Origin: Limanda limanda
Taxonomy: Eukaryota; Chordata; Actinopteri; Pleuronectiformes; Pleuronectidae
Length of the DNA: 64,000 bases
Assembly: GCF_963576545.1 (NCBI RefSeq)
Contig: NC_083649.1
Coordinates: 5,321,406-5,385,405 of the forward strand
Reading direction: 5' to 3'
Every line of letters begins with the position of its first letter. Within the stretch, counting starts at the first letter, position 1. Positions 1 to 16,443 of the stretch are shown one piece after another. The notes beneath the pieces were generated by a model. It did no database searches. It worked only from the letters and a program-made list of their open reading frames with translations, and was not told the DNA's origin. The position numbers were made by a program, and so were the translations under genes.

Positions 1-3000
1 GTCAGTCCATCCGATAGATGTCGAGACATTTCCCCTAAAACCCAAAACAGTGAACCCAACGGTGGTGCTAAAAGCTAGAGAATTAGGGAACCACTCCAAA
101 TGGCAGAGGGTGTCAGGGAGTGGATTTAAAGTCATTCACAAAGTACAGAGACCCAAGCTGAGACTGAAAAAGTCTAAACTTGAAGGAGATATTTATTATT
201 CCAGACCCGAGAGGTAACTGAGGAGCTTATACTGTTTTCCTGAATCAACGTCAGAGCTGCTTCTTCATACAATTAAAGTCAAAAATGTCAGGAGCACCGT
301 TGTGACTGAGTGGTCCACTGGCTCCTCTGCTCCCGAACTGGGTGCTGCTGGTGACGCTGTGCCGAGGGGTGGGTGGCATAGATATCGCACTCAGGATTAG
401 AGTTATGCTGCTGGAAGAGGAGGAGGGGAAAAATAATAGGGAATGCCCCAGAAACACAACACCGCCTGACACGTATGGAATGGACTCTTTGCAGCGCGAC
501 CGAATCACGCCTGCCAGAAAGAGAGAAGATCTGCACAATCACATCTTCTCCACAGCCAAGCATTCAGAGTGTGAAACGGATCTGAGCATGCTGGTCACAA
601 CGCTGCCTCCAACAAGAACTATTCTGTCACCTGGTTGACCTACTTTACAGCTTGTCTCTCAATCAGGTCTTTGAAAAGATCTGCAGTGGTTGACGAAAGC
701 TATTTTTGCAGCAATTACTCATTTGATATGTTTTGCAATAACATCATGTGAGTGGAGCTCCTGTAGTAGGAAAATGGCTTTTTTGGGACAGTGGGAGGAA
801 GTGGAGAAGCGTTGTCCATCTTTATTTATGTGTCTGTGCTCCTGAACCATAAAAATACAACAATGTAGTGAACTGTGATATTTATAATTTATTTTTTTAG
901 GAGAAGTGAAATCACCAGGACACAGTACAGGTGAAGAAATGGCCATATAATCTCAAGAAAAATGTCAGGATACACAAACTACAGAAAGAAAACGTGACAT
1001 AAATTAAACACCATGTACTAAACAGCACAAACCCAGCAATTCTTTTCATAGACTTTTTCACGAGTTATAATATTTGTATTTGGTATTAACGAGGACTAAA
1101 GCTGAGGATGAAAGAAGCACAGATATTTAAAAAATGTCAAAATCTAAAATAATGCCCATTAACAACTTGTTTCCCTGAAAGGACACATCTCACACACAAT
1201 TTAAATCAAATACCGTATATCAAGAAATATCAGTACATGCAAACCCACGTCACAAACAAAAAGAAATCCCATAATTTCCCATGTAGCCATTCTGTCATAG
1301 TATAGTATCGTACAAGTGAGTCAGAAAACACCCAAGAGAGATCTCCAGTTATCTACTACACCAAGGAAGTCTGTATGAGGAGTGATAGCGACACAGCACT
1401 CTCAGGCCGACACAGCATTTCAACATATTTTCACGTGGTAATGACACGAGGCAAAACTCTTGCTTCATCTGGACAGAAAGATTTCGTCCTGTCACCTTCG
1501 TTGCCTCTCAAAACGTAAACGCCGGCAATTAAAGGTTCACGAGTCAAGTTTGAGCAACGCACATCCAGGTCATTGCTAGAACACATCTCTACATGCACGG
1601 AAACACCTTCAATATACACCTCATGTAGAACCCTGGATCAACCAGACCTGTCCGACATTGGACTGAGGAAGAAAACCAGATGTTTGAGACATACAACCCT
1701 TTGGAAAATCTCTCTGGGTTTCTCCGTATTTGTAATTTGAATTTCTTGGTCTAAAACTCGATTTGTGTTTTCATGTACATCCAGTCCCGGTGGGCTGGGT
1801 GAGGTTGTGCGAGGTTCAGCGAACTGGAAAGTGGTTTGATCTATTTACAGCCACTGTAAATGTTTTGTTTTTGGTTTCCACCGTTCACTGCCTACTTTGG
1901 CCACAAGCTCAGGAGAACACATTTCAAACAGGCTCTAAAGGTGATAATGTCAGAGCTGTGGTTCATCACACATCTGCAGCCGAGCAAACACAGCGAACAC
2001 CACAGCAGTCAGCTGAGTCATGGTGATAAACAGCTTTACTGCACTCACATCATGCAGCACAGGTGGTGAGGGCTTTATCTACATCTTTTTTTTACTGTTA
2101 TTACCTCAACCATGCAGGTTATGTTTCCTCCCGTCTATTTGTGTGTTCGTCAACGCAATTATGACAAAACTAATGATTTCTTTTCATATTTAGGAGACCA
2201 TTTGGTCTTGGTGGAGGTATGAGCTCTACAGAGTAACCTTCTAGTAATATTGTATGTTTTGCCTGTATTACGTGCGGTGTATCCATGTTCACGAGTCAAT
2301 AAAGCAAGAAAGGCCGGTGATGCTGAAGTCCTCGAGCTCACATCCTGTGACACAGCGAGTGTCAGGTTTGTGGGACGGACGTGAAGGACACGCTGAGGTG
2401 AGCGGCTGAGGGTCAAGAGCCTGTCGGTTGAACCCATTCTAACCTAAAGACGGCGGAAGTGTCCGTGACACAGTGGCCGGTGTGTGGTTACCATACCGAC
2501 GGGGCCTCAGCGTTTCTCAGCTGCAGGGACAGAGAGCCGCTCCATTCATGGGCTGGACAGAAGAGCCAGAAGACCTGAGCGGTAACCTGAGCGTCACCGC
2601 TTCTTCTGTTTCTCTGTCCCCGGACCCGAGACCCCCGACTTTCTGCCAGGGGGGCTTCACTGAGCGGCGGCAGCAGCAGCTCCACGTGATCCCCAAGGTT
2701 CTGCGTTCGTGCATCAGCTCGGAGGGGTTACACCAGGATCTTTACTCACAGCAGAGTTTTAATTGTATAACTTAACTCAAATTCTCGAAAACAACATTCC
2801 CATAAGATCCTCTGCTTGATTGAAGGTTCAAAAAAATACAGCCTCTTGTTCTGAGGCTGGTATGAAAATTAAATACATGTCATTATTTTTCTTGCCGACA
2901 TAACATCCTCTCGTTAGACCCTCATCTTGAAAGATCACATGGAGACACAGTCCTTAGGCTTTGTCGTTTTCTGTTTTAAAGAGCAGAAATATAAACTGTT

Positions 3001-3673
3001 GCCTGCCAGACTCCGGACCGGAACTGTTCTCTGGTCTCAGAGTTCGCAGTAAACCGGACAAATATTCAAACCTACAAAAAATAAAACAGAGCGAAAACAC
3101 GAGCCGCTGATGACGGTGGATAAAAAAACAGAACGCAACAACTGATGTTCTTAAAATCCAACTTTGTAGCATCAATTTTAGTTTTTTAACCCCACAAAAA
3201 AAACTATTTCAACATTTTCCTCAACACAAATGACTATTAATATGTGTGAATGGGAACGCTGGTGATTTATATTCTATAACACAACATTTTCATCAATGAT
3301 TAGGTGATAAAACGGGAGGGGGGGGGGGTTAAATCCTAACTGGACAAACACCAGTTATAAGGTTATAAAGTGGTTTTACTTTCAAAATGAATGTGCAACT
3401 GCGGGTTAATTTTTCATTTTTGGCAGCTGAGGGTTTTGTATAATGTTTTTTGATAGATGAGACGTTTGCTGCATTAAAGTTACACACTGTGTGAACATGG
3501 AACTCCAACTGTCTGTGCAAATATATGACCGTTTGGACTCGTCCGTCCTGGTGGACAGCAAACCTCTTTACATTCAACGCTGACAAATATCAACCAACCA
3601 TAAAAGGCTCAAATCGAAGCTTAGCATCCAGGAAGTGTCTATCACCCAAAACCTACTCGTTTGAAAACCGGAC
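1..3673. other. Region downstream of tbcel; no gene seen
   Basis: I found no exon with convincing protein similarity or paired splice sites on either strand. The part next to position 3674 should contain the tbcel 3' UTR. The only poly(A)-signal-like site I noticed for it is ATTAAA on the minus strand at 2758-2763, which is weak evidence. The stretch holds one fragment of a dispersed repeat at 2098-2166 and a G run near 3316. The first ~150 bases resemble a common fish interspersed repeat, but I cannot name the family. Confidence 0.5.
2098..2166 (-). repeat. Dispersed repeat fragment, GGAGGTTATG family (inverted)
   Basis: This reads as the reverse complement of an element whose 3' end runs: TTTTTGCGTAATCCTGCTGAC, a run of CAAA units, then a GAGGTAA-type end. 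Related pieces lie at 9050-9110, 19775-20150, 30703-30780, 32190-32475 and about 51500-51560. The similar ends in both orientations point to a short interspersed or LINE-3'-derived family. The exact class is not determined. Confidence 0.5.
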
Positions 3674-9585
<5,912 letters not shown>

Positions 9586-9654
9586 GGTTCCAGCCCTGAC
9601 TGAGAGTTTATACAAAAGAGAAAATCACAAGGTGTTTTATTTTCTTTCATTAAT

Positions 9655-10200
9655 AGTTATTTATTGTGAAGTTCATGGTTAAAACTTTAAAATATCAACC
9701 CTCACTCACATCTCTTTGCCATAAGGGTTTGATGACACTTTTGTTTTTTAGTATACAGTATATATAACATGATCAGTTTCTCTGGTTTTACTGTTTATAT
9801 GTACAGAGTACTTTACACTACTGGGCTAGGGGTTAGGGGGAGGACAGACACTGGAATAGACTGCTTGCATGTAAAGATGCAGATTTGAGAGTAATTTCCG
9901 CAGGTGTATAAAAATATCTGCCAGTATCAGAAAAAGTTTTATCAACACAATATTAACCACAATCAGATCAGTAAAGTAGTTATTTATTGTAAAACTGTAA
10001 AATATCAACACTCAGTCACATTTCTTTGCCATAAGGGTTTGATGACACCAACTGTTTTTTAATATACATTATGTATAACATGATCAGTTTCTCTGGTTTT
10101 ACTGTTTATATGAACAGAATACTTTAAACTACTATCTGCCAATATCTCAGTATTGGAAAAAGTTTTATAAGCACAATATAAAACACAATCAGGTCAGTGT
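9655..10200. repeat. Tandem direct duplication, two diverged copies
   Basis: Copy 1 (about 9655-9975) and copy 2 (about 9977-10200) share long blocks in the same order. These include AGTTATTTATTGT, CTTTGCCATAAGGGTTTGAT, AACATGATCAGTTTCTCTGG and AAAAAGTTTTAT. Copy 2 has lost about 80 bases from its second half. The pair begins just upstream of the first tbcel coding exon, inside the presumed first intron. Confidence 0.75.
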
Positions 10201-10468
10201 CAGTCACTTCAAAACGTTTCACTGAGGCCTTTTTTCTCCTGTTTGCTGCAAGTTTTCATGTTTTTCTGTGTGTGTGTGTGTGTGGGGGGGATTAAAGTGT
10301 CTAAAAATAAACCATCATAGAAAATAACCCACGAGACACAGAAGCAGAAACGTGAGAAGTGACTCTGCACTGACAAGAGCAGGTGCTTATCTGCCTGATG
10401 CACTCCTCAGTGAAGCTGCACCGCCTGTTCCTCCTGAAAGACAGATTCTCCAGAGCTGAAACAATCAG

Positions 10469-10527
10469 GCCACAAACTGAACACAACACTACACAACATT
10501 ACATGAATGTTGTGTTCAGTTTGTGGC
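10469..10527. repeat. Perfect 20 bp inverted repeat with 19-base loop
   Basis: The left arm 10469-10488 (GCCACAAACTGAACACAACA) is exactly complementary to the right arm 10508-10527. The loop is 19 bases. No transposon ends or target duplication were recognised around it. Confidence 0.85.
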
Positions 10528-11799
10528 TCTGAGGCTTTTGGGAGGCGTTGGGAACCTGATCCCATTCTCTTACCAATAAGTATGAATAAAAAAGCCTGCT
10601 TGTCGAAAATGGACTCTGTACCCACGTATGATTCATGGTTTACAAGAGAGAGAATCAAACACGTTACACCTGGAGAGACTGAGATTATATAATGAAGATA
10701 GAGGAGGGAGTGACAAGATATGGGACCCACACTCAGATGTGTTAAGGTCGAGGACTAGTGTGTTATGTTATGTTTCGATGTGAAGCACCTTGCTGTGTAT
10801 TATCCTTTTATATTTCTATGTTTCTATGTATATAAACCTTTAAACTTAAAGAATAACTGCTTTGTATTTCATTTGACTATGACTGTGGTTACTATTATTA
10901 CCCAAGATGGGCTGTGTCTGTTTGTGTGTTTGTATTATTGCAAAAAAACAATAATAAAAAGAAAAAAATTAAAACAGCAACAAAAACTACGAAAAATACG
11001 AAAAATGATTGCAACATTAACTTATTTAACTTTGTATAATCAATCAATCTTTGAATTAAACTTAAATTTAGCTTTTCCAATTTCCGAATATGCTGCCTTC
11101 TTTGCTACAAACAATTTAAAGGATCAAATACATATACACTTACACGTTTACATTTCTTTCTCATTAGGATTTTATAACGGCATCTTGGGAATCACTGCCA
11201 ATTATATATTGGCCAATCTGTATGATTTTATTCCGTAATATCGGTATCTCATCAGCCCCCAAGCGTCCTTATCGGTCAGGCCTTTTTTCTAATGTCGTGG
11301 CTGATTGGTTTCTATTGACACTGGTTGTCTGTTCTCACACGACACCCACGTGACCCGGACTCTCGACCCCTGATCAGCCCTATCAGTTTCAGACAAATGT
11401 GATCGGATCATCTTAAGCTCAGCCCACCTGAGGTGCTGCGTTTGCCAAACGTCCGAGCGTGGCGTCCGGAGTCTGATGTTTCTGTCAGGGACAGTTTCTC
11501 GTTACACAGATCTTCAGTCTCTTACCTCTGATGTAGCGGAGACCAAAGCAGAGCCCGTTTTCAGCAGCACGTCACATCACAGGCCTCCACCCCTGATGAG
11601 GGAACACACTGATGAGAACTTTGATGAAACAAGCAGAGGAGCATCAAAACTGAGGGTTGGGAAGCAGTGAAAACTCATTTCTGTTTGTGTGGATTTAGAA
11701 TATCTTCAAATGCCCAGAGAGAAAGATCTCGAATCCACGACAAAAGCAGTGAAATCTGCATCATGAGGCGGACAAAGGAAAAGTCGAGCGACAGCCGGG
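10528..11799. other. Presumed tbcel first intron, upstream part; no gene seen
   Basis: This AT-rich DNA carries open frames that have neither splice context nor recognisable similarity. No RNA gene was seen. Confidence 0.35.
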
Positions 11800-12550
11800 T
11801 TCCTGACAAGGACGAGAAAAAGGACGAACACTGACAGTGGTGGATCTCTAAGGATCAGTCCGACTTCATCTTCTAACACGCTCTGATTAACATATGTCAG
11901 ACTAAAGTGACGAAACCATCCAGTCAGCACATATAGTGTTACCTTCACCACCGTGACCTCTGATAACCTGTGAACTCTATAATAACTATATTCCTATAGC
12001 ACCTTCCATAGGAGCTGTAACAAAGTGAAAGATCGAAAACTAGAATACAATTTTTACATTTCAAAAAAGTCCAATTCGTCCCATACATCTATTTCTTTTT
12101 ACTTCCGGGTTCCTCACAAGGACAAGAAAACCACTGACGGCCGAGGATCAGTCTGACTTTCTATTTGTAAAAGCTGTTATTGACAAACCAATATTAGTCA
12201 ACTTTATTTATTTAGCACTTTTTAAAAACAGAGTTTACAAAGTGCTTGGACAACAGAGCAAGAAAAGTAAATAGAAACTTGAACACTTAAAAGCAGTAAA
12301 AATAAGTGAACATGTCAGACGAGAGCAATGAAAACCATCAACCATAATGTTACCGTGTAACCACTGATAACAGTTGACCTTTACAAGAAAGTAACTATAA
12401 AACAACAACTCTATTTCTACAGCACCTTCAAAGCAACTGTAACAAGGGCTTCAAAAATAAGGACACATCAGATACTAGAATAAAAGCAAAATAACACATT
12501 TTAATATATGTTTTTTACAATTCAAAAGTCGAATCTTAAAACCTTTCCTC
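11800..12550. repeat. Old tandem duplication, diverged
   Basis: Two blocks share an ordered set of words. The first (about 11800-12060) has CGGGTTCCTGACAAGGACGA, GGATCAGTCCGACTT, AGCACCTTCC and CTGTAACAA, then ACTAGAATA. The second (about 12105-12545) has the counterparts CGGGTTCCTCACAAGGACAA, GGATCAGTCTGACTT, AGCACCTTCA and CTGTAACAAG. The second copy contains an inserted TTTATTTAGCACTTTTTAAA segment that resembles a common fish interspersed repeat. Confidence 0.5.
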
Positions 12551-13132
12551 AATTCCTCACATTGTCATAACAGCTGCTCGCTACTGCCCCCTATGGTCTA
12601 GTGGCGAGAAAAGAAAATAAAACGCGTCCAAAGAGCTGCGGATTTCTGGGAAACAATACATTTTATTTACTGTTACATTGGTGCCGATTTTAATTGTGAC
12701 CCCCCAGGACTCGTAGGGGATAAAAACGATCACAGTGGCTCTTCGTTACAATGCGATGTACAGCGAGGACACTTTAAATTCAGAGATCTTTCAAGGAGGT
12801 TCGTGGGATCACTGCTGACAGCAGGTTCGGGAAGGGGGGGGGGGTGTTTGTTTGTGTCCGAGGCCTGGATGCGTGAGGTCGCACGTGAGGGGAAAAAAAC
12901 AACACAATAAACAACAAAGAGAAACGAGAACGGGCATTTATTCACATCAAAGAGGCCGAAGTGTCAAACGTGTGAAAAGAGCAACATTGTAGCGACTTGT
13001 CGGTTCGTCGCTGCAGATCAAAGAGGAAACGACGGTTTGTGACGATGTCAGGAACCGACTGTTTCCACCGACACGATCACAACTGACCACATGTTGCGAT
13101 GAGTCACTGACGACATGTTTACAGACACTCAC

Positions 13133-13230
13133 CTTCACAGGAGCCGCCTCCGCGATCTGTTCGGGGTTTGTTGTTCTTCTGTTAGTTGCCAAGTTAAGAC
13201 ACGCCTCCTCTTCCGGAAATGGCGTATTTT
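13133..13230 (-). promoter_or_regulatory. tbcel: Probable tbcel promoter and noncoding first exon
   Basis: On the minus strand a GC-rich segment ends at a strong donor, GAAG then GTGAGT, at the 13133/13132 boundary. Just upstream, 13210-13224 reads CTTCCGGAAATGGCG, an ETS site fused to a YY1-like CGCCAT on the other strand. This pair is typical of housekeeping start sites. The first tbcel coding exon has an acceptor 10 bases before its ATG and so needs an upstream exon, and this is the best candidate on the correct strand. The link to tbcel is inference. Confidence 0.4.
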
Positions 13231-14422
13231 AAACGACTCTCCCCCCACCCCCCATTTCTTCTTACTGTACTTTTAATAAAAATAAAATAAAATAAAACAG
13301 ACGCAGGATATAACTGAGGGCTCCAGTGCCAAATATACATTTAGCATTCATTTTGTTATTTTCTGAATGATAATAAAAAATTGTCCTAAAGATGTTGGAG
13401 ATATTTCTGAATACAGGCAATAGAACATGACATCAAACAAGTCAATAAAGTTAATAATGATAATGAAAACTTGATTTACATAGCACTTGTCTAAGCACAA
13501 AGCAAGTCGATGAAGTTAATTAACTGTTGAATAAGTAGTATCATGAAAAAGAAGAAGCTAAAATAAATCAATTTAAATATTTTCTGGTAGAAGTACAGTA
13601 AAGAGACAAAGTTCCAACGACTCATTCAGTCTTCACTGCTATTTCTACTACCATATTTAATATTATTATTATTATTTCATTCTGTACATGTAACTTATTA
13701 TTTTATCATTCAATCTTCTATTATTTATTTAATTATTGTATCTGTTTTACTTTTACGTTAGTACTTTTGTAAGTCCAAGGTTTTCCCCTCCTCTATTATG
13801 AATGTAATGCAAAAGTTTTAAAAGATCAAAGTAGGCCTACCTTATGCTGCCACCAGATGGCAGTCATAAACACCTCTTGACTCCATAAATAATATGTTTC
13901 TCAATCCTCCAGAGGGTCACAAGGTCAATCTGACGGTGTGTGATATGAGACATTGAAACTTATTTTCTGTGATGGCAAATAAAGTATGAGGAGATGGGGT
14001 TAATTGATATATTTCCAGATATCTGATGTGTTTTATTTAAGATCAATATACTCTTTGTGTTTAGTGAAATGCAGTTTTTGCATCGTATTGTAGTGTTTTT
14101 TTCCATGTTGCTCTTTGTTGCTGCACATTGAAAAGCAAGCTCACAGTCTAGGTAAGTGTTTGTGGTAAGATTCATTTTAAAAATGCTTTATTAGTGGAAT
14201 GGATCTCTGTAAATGGCTGTTTCACTTGATCAGTTGAGTCGTCCCTGGCTTTGGCCACAGCTGTTAAAAGGGATGGGCGATTCATTGCATTTCAATGACT
14301 GCTTCCAACAATTATGAAAAAAAAGTAGTTAACATAAAACAATTATTAATTTCCAACATTTAAATTTGCAATGAACTCAGGATGAAGGGATGGTTGAGGG
14401 AGAGGAAGGATGAGAGACGAGA
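13231..14422. other. Intergenic, AT-rich; no gene seen
   Basis: This lies between the presumed tbcel promoter and the 3' end of the coiled-coil gene. It contains AT-rich DNA and short repeat-like words such as TTACATAGCACTTGTCTAAGC at about 13477. I found no supported exon. The 3' UTR of the coiled-coil gene should occupy the part next to 14422. Confidence 0.4.
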
Positions 14423-16121
14423 TTAGGACTGGCTCCGGCGTTTGAAGAGAAAAAAGGGGAATATGTTCCTCTTCACTCTCCCTTCCCCGTCCTCCTTCTC
14501 CTCCTTCGCTCTCTTCAGTTGCTCTTTCTTTTCCAGCTTCTTCCACTCTGTCTTCTCCCTATTCTTCAGTTCTTTGCTCTTCGTCTCCCACTTCTTCTTT
14601 CTCTCCAGTTGCTCTTTCTTTTCCTGCTTCTTCTTCTCTTTCTTCGCCTTTTTCTCATTTTTGACCTTCACCTTGTCGGTCTCAAAGGTGAGATCCTGAA
14701 AAGACAAAAAGCAACATTTTCTTCCTCAAAGTCTAAACATGACAGAAACTTACAATCCATCTAATTCAAATCTAAAATGATCTGATGTAACGTACCTGAA
14801 GCTCAAGGCTCTTCAGTATCAGGGGTTTCACTTCCTCCTTTTCAGGAGTCAACCTCTCCTCTGTCTCCCTGGTCTGGTTTAACAGATCCTCTCTCTGCTG
14901 GAAGCTGGCCTCCTCTTCCAGGACGCTCAGCTTCTCCTCGTAGTTCTCCTGCCGAGCTCCAGATTTCAGCTTCCAGTCATTCACCACTCTCTGGTTCTCC
15001 AAGTGCTGGAGATACTGACTAGCGGTCGTGGAGATGTTCACGTACACTTTCCCGTCGGTCTTCAAATCTTCAAGCTCCTTGGTGACACAGTCACCTCTGG
15101 CGTGATACAGATGTGAGGCAGTGGAGTCCATCTGCTTCTTCAGCGTAGCGTTCTCCGCAGCCAGCTGCCTCCTCAGAGCAGCGTTCACTGCAGCTAGAAC
15201 AGCGCTTTCTGCGGCCTGCCTTTTCAAAGCAGCTTTCTCGGCCTCACGCTCCTTTATAAATGCGTTCTCAGCAGCCATCTTCTTCAGTGCGGTGTTTTCT
15301 TTTGCCAGAGCTAACTTTTCAGCAGACAGCCGCCTCTTCAGATTATTGTTCACTTCAGACAGAGCAGCGTTTTCCACAGACAGAGCATTGTTTTGTGCAG
15401 TCTGCTTCTTCAGCGTTGTGTTTTCTTTTACCAGAACTGAGTTTTCAGCAATCAGCCGGCTCTTCAGATTACTCCTCACAGCAGCCAGGGCAGCGTTTTT
15501 TGCAGCCAGAGCAGCATTTTCCACAGACAGAGAAGAGTTTTGTGCAGCCAGAGCAGCGTTTTGTGTCGCCTGCTGCTTCAGAGCTGTGTTTTCTTTTGCC
15601 AGAGCTGAGTTTTCAACAGTTAGCTGCCTCTTCAGATTATTGTTCACTACAGCGAGGGCAGCCTTTTCTAAAACCAGCTCTTTCAGAGCAGCTTTCTCTG
15701 CCACATGCTCCTGGATAACTATGTTCCTAGCATTCAGGTTCTTTAGATCAGCGTATTGTGCCGCCTGCTCGTTCAGATCTATGTTTTCTATTGCCAGAGC
15801 TGAGTTTTCAGCACTCAGCTGCCTCTTCAGATTATTGTTCACTTCAGCCAGAGCAGTGTTTTCTGTCGCCTGCTCGTTCAATGCAGCCTCCGCAGCAGCC
15901 AGCTGCTCTTTCATTGCAGCCATTTCTGTTACCTGCTCTGCTGCCTGGCTCCTCAGTTTGGCATTTTCAGTTGCCTCCTCCTTTAGAGCAGCGATCTCAG
16001 CACCAAGCTCCTTGGTCTTCCTCTTTGATTCCAGGAGGGTTAGGCGGAGGGCCTCCAGCATATTGGTGACACTGCACCCCTTAAATTGGGCAGCATCATC
16101 AGAATGCATTTGTCCAGGTGA
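14423..16121 (-). CDS. Alanine/asparagine-rich modular coiled-coil protein, unrecognised (2 exons seen)
   Basis: I do not recognise this gene. Exon 14796-16121 follows a good acceptor (TTTGTGTCTTTCAG). It joins exon 14423-14695 through a 100-base intron with a GTACGT donor and a TTGTCTTTTCAG acceptor, in phase 0. The first ATG inside the exon (16109, MHSDDAAQFKG) gives 528 residues. Residues about 24-330 form a long heptad coiled coil with Leu/Ala core positions and frequent Asn. A module NNLKRxLxAENSALAKENTA recurs at about 90, 155, 211 and 253, and in decayed form at 308. Residues 331-438 are a non-repetitive acidic region, still predicted helical. The last 90 residues are strongly Lys/Glu-rich and end KRNIFPFFLFKRRSQS. 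No signal peptide or membrane segment is evident. Upstream coding exons may exist. The long clean frame, an in-frame splice and conserved heptads support a real gene. The role is unknown; a scaffold or filament protein is only a guess. Confidence 0.75.
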
Positions 16122-16383
16122 CTGAAAGACACAAATATACACATAACATGTAAAACACAGTCCCATCCTAACTTCAGATATATTCAAAGAGACAGAGCTG
16201 AATGAATTTTAGACATTTACACACGTCTGATTTTAGAGTCTGTAAAACTACTGTAAGGTAAAAGAAATAAAAGATAACAATGTTTACACAGTTTGAGAAA
16301 ACGTCCCAATTCTGAGAGGGAGAGAGACGGAACCTTTGCAAGACATAAAGATTCCTTTGATCTTTGACCGCTGACACTGTCAC

Positions 16384-16443
16384 TGCAGGAGTGGAGTTGT
16401 TTGCTTGCGGCTCAGCATCAAAGGATTCATTGTCCATGTATGT
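16384..16443 (-). CDS. Possible upstream exon of the coiled-coil gene
   Basis: After an acceptor-like TTCTGTATCGCAG the minus strand has ATG at 16437 opening MDNESFDAEPQANNSTP. A weak phase-0 donor after CCTGCA at 16384 would splice in frame into the exon at 16121. Other GT sites at 16369-16376 are also possible, and none is a strong donor. It could equally be noncoding. Confidence 0.2.

Noticed and set aside
2473..2775. 100-codon GC-rich frame and overlapping antisense frames
   Set aside because: It has no true ATG at the listed start (GTG), no splice context and no recognisable product.
12947..13192. Frame opening with MATNRRTTNPEQ
   Set aside because: The first codon is TTG, not ATG. The sequence is better explained as a noncoding first exon ending at the GTGAGT donor at 13133.
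15121..16125. 334-codon open frame on the plus strand, and a 152-codon frame at 15260-15718
   Set aside because: Both are antisense to the heptad-repeat exon. The repeated AAC/GCA/CTG codon pattern keeps the reverse frames open, and the products have no domain or splice support.
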